Below the pieces are notes generated by a model that ran no database searches, was not told where the DNA came from, and saw nothing but the letters and a program-made list of their open reading frames with translations. This document shows positions 22,759-32,008 of a stretch of 64,000 bases of DNA, one piece after another. A program made the translations under genes and the position numbers. The stretch comes from Plasmodiophora brassicae (taxonomy: Eukaryota; Endomyxa; Phytomyxea; Plasmodiophorida; Plasmodiophoridae), in the NCBI GenBank assembly GCA_039704465.1, contig JASFAU010000008.1, positions 682,001 through 746,000 on the forward strand, in the 5' to 3' direction. The first letter of the stretch is position 1; the number at the start of each line of letters is the position of its first letter.

Positions 22759-23327
22759 ACAATAAATTGGCCGATTGCCACACCTGACTGCGCATCCGAT
22801 GTTCAAACGATTATCGCCGCCGGTTCTCTTACCCAGAGTTTCCTCCTGTCAATGCGCGTTCACTGCCAAACAACCCGAACGAAATACTTCCGAACTCGAG
22901 TAATGTGGTCCGATCCTGTGAACTTTCTGACAATGCATCAGGCGCTGACATCCAGTATCACGATGTCGAGCGGTTTCGACCCGTAAGGGATATAACGCGT
23001 CTGCCATCTATCGACGTCGGCACGTTTGTGCTCGGCCAGGGTGGCGCCCGGAGTGAAAGTGCCACGACTATAGAGGATAGTCTGGCTTCTTCCTTGGGCC
23101 ACAGCACGATCACCAGCATAGTTCAAGAGGCCCGTCAGTAGACGAATTTCCCGACAACAGGTTACGAGGGACAGCTGACGCCACCACGTTACGTGCCACC
23201 ATAGACAGGCGCCAGACGCTTTGCATGGATGAACGGTATCTTGTTTGCGTTCAGTTCATACATAATTGACGCATTAAACGTTTCGCACGTACGCCGTCTC
23301 TGTGTTGTATTGCAATTTGCGCCCCAA
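22759..23327. other. Intergenic
   Basis: No gene supported. A 78-codon plus-strand frame at 22905-23141 lacks any recognisable feature. Confidence 0.4.
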
Positions 23328-23768
23328 TCAGCTCATCAGTGCCTGCATGGCTGCCGGGAGCTTGGTGATTGACCAGTTGACGTGCACGGTGCGCCACTTG
23401 CCGTCGATCAGGCGGTAGACCTGAGTCGAGTTCCAAGGCGTGCCGCATTTCTCTCCCCCTTTCCCATCTGGGACGTAGTTGATCAAGTTGTAGGTGACGA
23501 TGCCCATATCGCCAGCGTCGTTGACGATCACCTTGGTGTTCAGGAAATCGTTGCGCACGATGTTGAGCTTGCCTTCGAAGAACTTTCGAAAGTAGGCCTC
23601 AACCTGCTGACGGCCTGCCAGCAGCCCGTCGGTCATCGGGTCGAAGTACGTCACGTCGTCACTGTAGATCTCCAAGGCCCCGTCGACATCGCCCTTGTTC
23701 CAGCGCTCGTTGATGTAGTTCTCCAAGCCGAGGAGCGTCTCCTTGACCTTCCCTACGTCAGCCTTCAT
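23328..23768 (-). CDS. SnoaL/NTF2-like small protein
   Basis: 146 residues from the ATG at 23768 (the frame is open upstream to 23864). The pattern is a SnoaL-like/NTF2 cone fold: N-terminal helix ETLLGLENYINERWNKGD, then VDGALEIYSDDVTYFDP, LLAGRQQVEAYFRKFF, and C-terminal strands STQVYRLIDGKWRTVHVNW. The start of a nuclear-transport-factor-type domain followed by a W-rich last strand is diagnostic of the superfamily. Members include polyketide cyclases, steroid isomerases and CaMKII association domains, so the substrate cannot be inferred. No signal peptide; probably a cytosolic homodimer. Very clean single exon with C/G-ending codons. Confidence 0.8.
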   Translation of the reverse strand: MKADVGKVKETLLGLENYINERWNKGDVDGALEIYSDDVTYFDPMTDGLLAGRQQVEAYFRKFFEGKLNIVRNDFLNTKVIVNDAGDMGIVTYNLINYVPDGKGGEKCGTPWNSTQVYRLIDGKWRTVHVNWSITKLPAAMQALMS

Positions 23769-24970
23769 ATCGTCTGTGATGATCACTGCGTGCACACGTC
23801 CAGAAGCCAACGGACGGCGTCGCCCCTGTCGATCGCTTCTGATCTGTTCACGACCGTCGACCAACGACCAAAACCAAAATTAGAAGGTGACTGGGACTGC
23901 GCGCATGCCGCGCGAACGGCTGGCGGACTGGGGCTGTCCCGGCTTGGGCGCCCGTGACAGGAGGTCACGCGCTCACGCGGCGGCAGCCACGCGGCCCACT
24001 GTCACGCAGCAACGCGCGAGTCTCGATTGGGCCTCCGTCTCGGAACGCCGCCGCGCCTCCCAGGACGGGCTGCCCCTTGCCCTTCGTTGTCCCGGGCTGA
24101 GCCTGAACCAAGTTGCCGCTTATCGAGCTGTGGAAGGTGACTGCAATTTCTCTCGAGGCTGAATGCTCAAAGAAGTGCTGTTTGATCTCTGGTCCGGAGG
24201 CACGTGCCCGACGTTGTTACGTACTGCACGTCCGGCCGAAGCAGAACTCAGAATGGCCTCGAGATCGTGGTGCGTCAGAGCGGGAAGGGAGGAGCGGCTG
24301 GACCAGGATCACGGGCGTTGACCCAGCTGAAGACAAAGACGTGGCACGGACGATTGTTCTGTTTAGGTGCTCAGCTGGTCCCCGTTCGCCAAACAGCGTG
24401 GCCTCGAAGAACGCCCGCTCAGTAACGGTTCAACAGCGACCAAGGTGAAAGTCCATTCCCGTCGATGTCAAAACCAGATGGAACGTACACCCCAAATCAT
24501 ATTCCGCATGTCAAATGCCACCTCTTATCGACGTTTGCAGATCGCATCGTTCCTGTCGATGTAAGATGTGGGAAAACGCGGACCATCTCTTACATTACCG
24601 GCACCAAGCCGCGCCTCCCGACAGGCATCAGCAACCTGGACAGCCATTGATAACCTGAACGCAACCGACGGTGCTCGAAATGGCACCGAGCACTTTCGCG
24701 CGCCTGGTGCCTGTCTTGGTTGAGAAGATGGTAACTGACAAACAAACGCGAAATCAACTGGCAAAGCTCGATTCAGACGTGGACGGCAGTGCTGACACAG
24801 GCAATTTGCCAAACCGTGGCATGACGGGCGACGGAAACAGCATCCACCGCCGATGAGTTTGAAAACGTCGGCCGTTTATATTGAACCGCTACGAGGTGTA
24901 TCCGTAGCATACTTCGCAAGAGTAAAGCGGCACCCAGTGGGGATTTGTGTAGCATGCTGGGACCCTCCTC
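23769..24970. other. Intergenic with fragment of SKP1/ankyrin exon 2
   Basis: No intact gene seen. At about 24537-24561 the sequence copies the intron-exon junction of SKP1/ankyrin gene A (GCAG followed by ATCGCATCGTTCCTGTCGAT), but is then followed by an in-frame TAA, so it is a decayed fragment. The rest (23.8-24.5 and 24.6-24.97 kb) shows nothing I can support. Confidence 0.5.
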
Positions 24971-25296
24971 CTACTTCTTTGGCGGGGTCTTCCACTGCAG
25001 CAGGGCGCGACGCATGCTGGGCGTCAGCGGCCGGGACCCCTGCTCGCTGAAAATACGTTCGAGCTCCTGAATCTCTTTCAGGTCGAGCAACCTACGCAAT
25101 CTGGCTTTCTGATCGCGGTCACGCCTGCGGGCCAGCCACGCGTCAGACCCGGTCTGGCGACGGTGACGTAGCGACCTTACTCATGGCCTCGCTGTATGGT
25201 TTCGTTGTACTCGGGCGCTGTCGGATTGACGCGCTTGTACGACAACCGACGTAGGGCCGTCGTGGGCGTCGCCAGCGCGCGCAACTTGGTGAACAT
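24971..25296 (-). CDS. Small basic mitochondrial-type protein of unknown function
   Basis: Exons 25296-25181 and 25124-24971 joined by a 56-nt intron with a canonical GTAAGG donor; 89 residues. The start (MFTKLRALATPTTALRRLSY) is an amphipathic, Arg-rich, acid-free leader typical of mitochondrial import. The remainder is helical and charged (ARLRRLLDLKEIQELERIF) and ends QWKTPPKK. Size and charge resemble small mitoribosomal or respiratory-assembly proteins, but I do not recognise a family. Evidence for reality: the intron restores a frame with good heptad-like helix structure, and the splice sites are strong. It sits between two fragments of a decayed SKP1/ankyrin copy. Confidence 0.6.
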
Positions 25297-25954
25297 CTTG
25301 CCAGTGTGCGCGTGACTTAAATACAGCGTCAGAGTGATCTCCAGGCGGCCGCCGACGTCCGCTTCCCGGTTGGAGTTAGATGATCGTCGGGTACTCCTGC
25401 TCACACATCAACCAACCGTACCCATGGAGTTCTGTGTGCCCAGACGCGCGGATCCCTTCTGACGGATCTGATGCTGGACTGCTGCACAACGTTCATACCG
25501 GCCATGTCGATTGACGGACATCAGCTCCTAGAACCGATCGCAAGCCAGAGACGTCATGCATACTAGTAATTCGCCGTGTCGGTGCCGACAATCTGTCGCG
25601 CCCGAAGGAACCCTGTTGCTCGTTTCCGACGTCAATGCTGTTGACGCACAGAGGGAAAACACTGTTGGTCGTCGCGGCTGAACCTGGGTTCCCTGAGATC
25701 GCGTACCCGGTGTTCCAGCCAGGTGCTGACCCCAACCAGGTCATTTCACGGGCAAGAATACGTTATCCGATCATGGCGTGTGGGGTGGTGACCTCCTCCA
25801 CTCCATGTCAACTCCTCTGTGGGCCATACCGTTCGGGGTAATTATGTAGAGGGCCCCTCCCGCCGCTCCGTTGAACGCCTGTGACTGGGACGGCTCTACA
25901 ATCGTGAGTGCAGAGAATCGGTTGGCGAGGTGACGACGTTGAACGGCAGTTATA
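25297..25954. other. Intergenic with ankyrin-repeat relic
   Basis: Around 25636-25770 the plus strand reads GKTLLVVAAEPGFPEIAYP and GADPNQVISRARI, which parallels SKP1/ankyrin gene A (GRTALIVAAESGSAEIARA, FDPNLVDSTGRNA). No flanking intact repeat is present, so I read it as debris of a third copy. Nothing else is supported. Confidence 0.6.
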
Positions 25955-26536
25955 ATGAATGACGTCGATCGGGTGACAGCTCATTATGAAGCGCGCGACC
26001 GGGCAAACGCGGCTAAACTGAAACTGCTCTGCAAACAATACGATGATCACATCAGTACGAAACACGACGTCGGCAGCAGCCGACCGCCGAACGCATCCTC
26101 CTTATTGTATGCTGTTGCAGGGCAACTTGCCGACGAACTCCAAACCGCAAGACAGGTCGCTCGCGAAGCTCAGGCGGCTGAGAAGGCTGTAAGACCGCTA
26201 GTTATGTCTGAACACGGCTCTCTGACCGCTAATACGTGCCGCGAAGGCAACGGATAAGAACAACGCCCTGGAAACGAGTCTTCAGGAGATGCAACTCGAC
26301 TGCAAGGACAAGATCGATGCGGCCATGGCGATGGTCGCAGAGTATCCAACAAGGTTGCTAAGGGAGCCCCGGGTGGACATCCAGACGTCAACGCCGAAGC
26401 GGCCACCATTGCCCGGCTCGAGAAAGACAACATCTGCCTGCGGCGGGACGCCCTGTTCCACCAAGCCGAATGCAGGCGTCTCCGCGAAGAAAGTCAGACT
26501 GCTAAACACATCCTCGGTTCCCCAGACCTTCGCTGA
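25955..26536 (+). pseudogene. Coiled-coil gene with an apparent frameshift
   Basis: Exon 1 25955-26188 (MNDVDRVTAHYEARDR start), 58-nt intron with GTAAGA donor, then exon 2 from 26247 (ATDKNNALETSLQEMQLDC). Helical, Glu/Lys/Ala-rich throughout. A third coil stretch (26363-26536: NAEAATIARLEKDNICLRRD, then AECRRLREESQTAKHIL, stop) is clearly coding but no donor/acceptor pair of reasonable length brings it into phase with exon 2; the frames differ by one base near 26350. Either a one-base frameshift (gene decay or assembly error) or an unusual splice. Function unknown; other coiled-coil genes of the window (copy at 48.9 kb, 63 kb) have similar Arg/Gln-rich heptads. It converges on NSUN2. Confidence 0.55.
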
Positions 26537-26659
26537 CGCACAGTCCAGATGACAGGTTCAAGCGTATGGAGAAGCGGTCGCGCGCAGCAATGTATGGACG
26601 ATCGAAGCAAACGGGATAAATGGGACAGTTCTTCTTGTTCATTCACGTGTCGACAACGA

Positions 26660-28663
26660 CTACGCCGACGACGCGTTCAGGTTCGCAAGCAGTCCATGCA
26701 GGGCGACATCATTGGCCATGGTCTCGATATAACTGTTTCCGACCCAGGCCGTCACTGCAATGCCGTCCAGATCGGTCGTGAACACGAACGACCCCAGTGT
26801 CTGTGCAGGCACGGTGCCTTCAGGCAGGTCGCTGATCGGCATCTTCTTCTCCGTGACCAAATGCTTGAACAGACCAAGCGAGAGACGGGCACGGCGCCGC
26901 GTGATGAACGGAAGCATAACATTGACACCGGACTGGGCGACGCGAAACATCGGCACCTTGTCGTCTTTTCGGCGGACGGCTTCGAAGACGGTCAGGCCGG
27001 CGTGATTGACCCGTTCGTAGCCTTCGGCAGCGTCTTTGGCATGCCAGTTGGACAGCAGGTTGGACACGCCCGAGTTCACGAGATGTATGCGCCGGATAAC
27101 GGCCATGTTGCCGGATCGGCACCACAGACGGTCGAGCGGGAACTCTGACGACAGACCGAACGTGTCGACCAGATGGGCAAGTAATTCGCGCTGCTCTGGA
27201 CAGTCGACGAGCCGGAAGTACCGTTCCGATCCAGTCTTTGGAGCGCCCTTGGCCTTGCCGCGTCTCTTACGCGCATCCCCTTGCCTTTCCTTGCCGTTAT
27301 GCTGAGACTCGGAACCGCTCCCGACAGCATCAGCCGACGTGGAATCGTCGCCCATGGCAGCAACAGCAGGGGCTTCTTGGAACCTGCGAGGGACCTTCGC
27401 CGTCGGCGATTTCTCGAGGACGGCGATGAAGAACCCACCAGTGTCCTGATCGTGGGGAACCACACGAACGCATCGCTCGAGATGATATCGGCCCAGCTCT
27501 TCGGCGGACGGGGGGAACAAGCTCTCGCGTAAATCAGCGTTAGGGGTTTCGACGTGGTTCATGTCGCGATCGAACACGGTCCAGGTTGAAAGACCGGGGC
27601 GACGCGATAGTCCAGGGAGTCGGCTGGAGACGTCGACCAGCGACAGTTCATCGCCATGGTCGCGTAGCAGTTGTGCGACGACGGCCTCGTTCTCGAGAGG
27701 GTTGAAACTGCAGGTCGAGTACACCATGCGACCACCGGGGCGAAGCAGCTGAACGCATCGTGAGGCGATCGTGTGCTGCAGCCGATGCAGCGAGATGCCG
27801 TTTCCGCTCGACCAGTTCATCCAGATCTTGGTCACCTTCCTCGTCGTCGCGTCGCCTGTACAAGGCACATCACAGAGGATGCGGTCGTACTGCATGTTGC
27901 ACAGCGTTGGCAGCCGCTGCGCATCGTAATGCACGACCGTGAAGCAGGGGACATTGAGTCGGTTCAGCTGATGGACAAGGTTGTTCGCACGCGCGGGAGA
28001 CGCGTCATTTGCGACGATAAACCCTTCCGGCATTGGAGTCTCCCGCGTCAGCATCTCCAGCAGCTGCGCCGTCTTGCTTCCAGGTGCCGCACACGCATCA
28101 AGAACTGTTGGAGACGTCAATCAAGCATAAGGCGCGATAGAACCACACCGACCTATGTGCGAGGGTTCGACGTCGAGAAGCAGCGGTGGGATCATGGACA
28201 CGACCTCCTGACGCGTTATGAACCCATCGTTGTGCAGCGACTGGACCCACTTGTTCAGAGATTCAAGCTCGGGGTGTTTCTTGATCTGACGTTTCGAGCA
28301 GCCAATGTGCCACGCGGATGGGTACCAAGGCAGGAGGCGCGGGGCGCTGATGGCGTCCTGGCCGTCGAGCGGGACGGCGTTGGCAATCGCGTCGAAATCG
28401 CCTCGCTCCAGACGCGACACGAGCGCACCGACCGGCATGTTCCTGTTGAACCGGAACGAGACGGGCAGCGGCGAATCGCAGCACGCGATGAACGTGTCCC
28501 ATTCGTCGTCGCGGACGATGCCCTGCGCCTTGTAGTACGCGATGAACTTCTCGCTGACCGGAATCTCGGACCATCCGCCCTGGTCGACCTCGGCGACCTT
28601 ATCCTCGACATCGCGTACCTTGCGCTTCTTGCTCTTGCGCGCGTTCGCCGCCGATCGTGCCAT
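26660..28663 (-). CDS. NSUN2: tRNA (cytosine-5) methyltransferase, NSUN2/Trm4 type
   Basis: Exons 28663-28153 and 28104-26660, 651 residues; the 48-nt intron starts GTCGGT and is fixed by the conserved SAM-binding motif that spans it (SMIPPLLLDVEPSH, then VLDACAAPGSKTAQ). Other family marks: the EGFIVANDASPARANNL adenosine-binding region, the Cys motif DRILCDVPCTGD, and YSTCSFNPLENEA with the catalytic Cys; also HLERCVRVVPHDQDTGGFF. N-terminal SEKFIAYYKAQGIV and WYPSAWHIG agree with NSUN2. It methylates C5 of cytidines in tRNAs (C34, C48-50) in the nucleus, using S-adenosylmethionine. The acidic/basic stretch at ~430-470 is an insertion likely to be disordered. A 24-bp tandem repeat lies 67 bp upstream of the start codon. 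Confidence 0.95.
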
Positions 28664-29213
28664 ATCAGCGAAGCGGGCAGGTGACGAGCTAGACCAGGGA
28701 ACTGCGCCCGTGGCCGTCGCGGACTGCGCGACTGCCGACTACCTGACTGCCGACTACCTAACCAGTAAGACTGCCGACTACCTAACCAGTAACATTGCCG
28801 ACTACCTAACCAGTAAGACTGCCGACTACCTAACCAGTAACCTGCCATTGCTCGCCTCTTGCTGTTCTAGAACTGATCCCACAGGACGTCATTTCCTGCT
28901 GTGTCGCAACCGCTCGGAAGACGCATTTCCCTGGATAACCTGCGCGGGCTCCAGTCGTGGCGTCCGGAACGACGACAGGCAGACATGCTGGCGTGGGTAC
29001 CTACCTACACGCGTCATCAGGTGGCGCCTGGATGCGACGCACCACGAGCGCCTTACACGTTGCCCATGCTGGCGGTATCTCGCTGAATGAGTGAGGTCAC
29101 TCTTGGTACGTCCTAGATCTCAGAGCTAAGGTCAGGGGGTTGTGCAGCGCCTTCGTTCCCGTTGGAAACGCAGGCGAGGGTGTCACCAGGTTTAACGCCC
29201 GCTAGCTGCTTTA
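28664..29213. other. Intergenic between NSUN2 and ORC5, with tandem repeat
   Basis: Both flanking genes are on the minus strand; this region holds the NSUN2 5' side (with the tandem repeat below) and the ORC5 3' side. Nothing else is supported. Confidence 0.5.
28730..28840. repeat. 24-bp tandem repeat, about 4.6 copies
   Basis: A 15-base partial unit followed by four 24-base units (28745-28768, 28769-28792, 28793-28816, 28817-28840), almost identical. On the plus strand each unit contains CTAAC followed by CAG. It lies just upstream of NSUN2 on the minus strand. Confidence 0.9.
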
Positions 29214-30551
29214 CTACGAGACAGGAGCGTGCAGATATGCTGCAAACGGGACACCAACATCCTTGGCGAGGCATTCGACGGTATCCCGATCGATGTGGCA
29301 GACCAGCTTGGTGGTGTCCAGGATAGTGCGGCCGGAATTCGCTGAGAATGTGATAATCTTGAGATACTTGATTGCAACAAGATCGGCAATCTATAACTTC
29401 GTCAGCCCTCCGTTGGGCAAGTGCACATGGTGCGCACGCCAACCTGTGTGTACACGTTCTCGTTGATTGCGACGTCGGATTTGTCGGTCCTCAGACGGGC
29501 CAGAATGCCAAGCATGCGATCGAGGCTGAACTCTCTAGGGCCGCACAGGATCTGGGGCATTTTAACAACAGTCTCCTCCCTGTCCCGCCTCCTTCGCTGC
29601 TTCCGTTCGTGCCTGAAAATCCTGTCGTCCGTTCCAACTGTACATCGAACGAAACGGTTAACAGACAACCATGGGAGCACAGCCGTCGATATAGGACCGA
29701 CTTGGGTTGTACGATGCCAAGAACGACGCCACCAGGATAAACTTCGAGAGTCGGGACAAGTCAGGTGGATACGTCGTGGACTCGATATGCTTCTGAGGGG
29801 TGTAACCAGCGACATCGGCCGCGCTAACGGTATGCGTCCCGGCGTCGAACAGCAAGGGCTTCAGGTAGCTCTTCAGATTCAGGAGAGCGTGCGTGACGTT
29901 CCCATTGGCCTTCGACACCTCCCGCTCGTACACGGGACGCATCAACCCGACGTGATGAGCGAGTTCATCGATGTCCTGCATATCGGACGCCTTGATCATG
30001 TATCGAACTAACTCGTCGCTTGCCTGGCAGCGTTCTGCCAATATCTGCACCAGGTCGTCTGCCGATAACACGATATCCAGCGTCCTTGAAAACACATCCG
30101 TTCGTACATGGCTGATGGCGGCGGATTAAACAATGATGTGCTGACGTACAGTAAACCTACATAGGGAAACGTGTCGCGATAACGAGCCTCAGGCCATGTA
30201 CAGCGGCAGGAGCCTGCACGAGTTTCTCAAGGTCCTTGTCCCCAGGGGCGATGTGTGTGCAGACGACAGTGACCGCCGACGGCAGACTAACTGGAGCCAG
30301 CAAATCACGGACACCTTCACCATGTCAACGTGAGCGACACCCCATAACGCCCAGCAGCAGGAAATCGGCAAACCGATTCGCTTGCAGACAACCGCGAGGA
30401 CCTCGTCGGCACTCATGCCACGCCCGGGGACCACGACGACGTCCGCAAACATGTCATCGGTCCATTGCCCCGTGACGAACACGAGCGTCGGCGACAGTGC
30501 ATCGTGCAGTAGCTCGTGCAACTGCGACGCCCAGTCGAACCCGGTCGCCAT
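29214..30551 (-). CDS. ORC5: Origin recognition complex subunit 5
   Basis: Exons 30551-30374, 30314-30161, 30111-29702, 29637-29444 and 29366-29214, all in phase, 362 residues. Identification rests on the C-terminal half: RLSKFILVASFLASYNP, then a Lys/Arg-rich loop, KMPQILCGPREFSLDRML and the ENVYTQ segment, matching ORC5's SKFILIAAYLASYNPARTD, GPKPFPLDRLL and ANIFSQ. ORC5 is part of the six-subunit complex that marks replication origins and loads MCM. The N-terminal AAA+ region is present (GLRLVIATRFPIHVRTDVF, then LSADDLVQIL as in other ORC5s), but I see neither a Walker A (VFVTGQWTDDM at its place) nor a clear Walker B, and the protein is shorter than human ORC5 (435). An unrecognised upstream exon is the alternative. 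Divergent from TRAPPC4. Confidence 0.88.
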
Positions 30552-30834
30552 GACGACGACGACGACGGCGTCCGCAAAACGGCCTTGCTCCGTATTCGGC
30601 GTCCCCGTTGTGCTCCACTCGGCGGCGAGTGCCACCTGCACCCACGCCGACGTGGAACCCACACAGATGCAGCGAAGCGAAGACGAGAGGCTGGCCAGCA
30701 ACTGAAGGGAATCGGCGCACCTATCAAGCGTGACTGGTGTAAGCGCATCGTGCCCCTGTTGGCGGGCTTTGCTGCTGCTGGAGGTCGCCTGGACGGCGGG
30801 GAGCGGGAGGCCAAAAGGCGCGTAGCGGGCGACG

Positions 30835-31296
30835 ATGGTGGTCCTGTACTCCGTGTTTGTCATCAACCGCGCCGGCGGTCTCATCTACTCGCAGACGATC
30901 AAGGCGAGCGCGAACCCGGCCGGATCCAGCCTCAACGACCAGCTGCGCCTGGCGTCGACGTTCCACGGCCTGTCGACGATATCGCGGGAGCTGCTGGTCC
31001 GCGGCGATCGCGCCAAGGCCGGCGCCGATGACGCCGCCGGCGAAACGGGCGGCATCCACACGATCCAGACCGAGCGCGTCAAGCTCCGCGCTATGACAAC
31101 GCTGACCGGCGTCACATTCGTCGTCGTCGCCGCGGCGAACGCCCCGGATCTAACCGAATTCCTTGAACGCCTTTATCGGATCTACGTCGATTACGCGCTG
31201 AAGAACCCGTTCTACGAGCTCGACATGCCCATCAAATGCCACTTGTTCGACCACCACCTTTCCGTACTTATCACTAAGACCACGTCGTCTCCATAA
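30835..31296 (+). CDS. TRAPPC4: TRAPP complex subunit 4 (Trs23, sybindin/longin fold)
   Basis: 153 residues, single exon, ATG at 30835. The N-terminal strand (VLYSVFVINRAGGLIYSQ) is the longin start; LRLASTFHGLSTISREL matches TRAPPC4's LMLASMFHSLFAI; LTGVTFVVVA and YVDYALKNPFYELDMPIKC match the family's LTGIKFVVL and YSDFALKNPFYSLEMPIRC almost residue for residue, ending in LFD. The PDZ-like insertion of animal TRAPPC4 is absent, as in several protists. TRAPP is the GEF for Rab1/Ypt1 at the Golgi. The last ten residues (VLITKTTSSP) are not family-like, so a downstream exon could exist. Shares a 280-bp divergent promoter with ORC5. Confidence 0.93.
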   Translation: MVVLYSVFVINRAGGLIYSQTIKASANPAGSSLNDQLRLASTFHGLSTISRELLVRGDRAKAGADDAAGETGGIHTIQTERVKLRAMTTLTGVTFVVVAAANAPDLTEFLERLYRIYVDYALKNPFYELDMPIKCHLFDHHLSVLITKTTSSP

Positions 31297-32008
31297 AAGG
31301 GCGGCGTCGAGTGTCGACGATGCGGTCGGGTCCTGAGGTGACCGCTGGGTGCTGTCGTCCCATGCATCCTGTTAATGACGACGCACATCAGCGCGTTCCT
31401 GGCGGACGAGCCACCAGGTCCTCGACGCAATAGCAAGAACGACAGATCAGTCTGCCTGGGTCCTCCAGCAATCCTCAGTACGATCCTGCCCTGCGCACCG
31501 ATCGATGTCCAGCAGGGATACATCCTGGATCATGACAGGTCGACCAACTTCGTACCCTGGATCACCGGGCGGCGATATGCAGCGGCGACTTACAGTTGTC
31601 ATCAGCCGCATTCACGCAAACACCGCCGACCTGGAGCAGGGCCTTGTTGGTGTCATCTGATCAGGGTGCGGTTGCCGTCGACTTGTCGTTATGCTTCTTG
31701 TAGGCGTTACCATCAGCACCCAGCCGAACCAGCACAAGGAAGATCGTTTGCAGCCGAGACGGCCTTCGCTCGATCGAAGTCAACGACTTGTGGCAGGGAA
31801 GAATTTAGGCGACGCGTCGTTCGTGCACGACGTCTTCCGCGTCTGATCGACGAGCCCATTGACGCCGCTGGCTGCATCGGAGTCGTTGCCAAGTGTGCTG
31901 GACATTGGCGAGAACGAGCTTGCCGTGCTGCCGACATCTTTACCTTGTTTCGTGCCTGAATCCCCAGTCTCGTACAGTAGGACGTAACATTGTACAGGAC
32001 ACGCGACA
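31297..32008. other. Intergenic between TRAPPC4 and SKP1/ankyrin B
   Basis: No gene supported. A 194-codon plus-strand frame (31375-31959) crosses the region but has a Cys/Arg-rich, shadow-like composition and no motif. Confidence 0.4.

Noticed and set aside
30454..30720. Short minus frames over the ORC5 start
   Set aside because: Shadows of the ORC5 frame; the true start at 30551 is in the frame that continues through the splice junctions.
31375..31959. 194-codon plus-strand frame
   Set aside because: Cys/Arg-rich composition without motif or homologue in the window.
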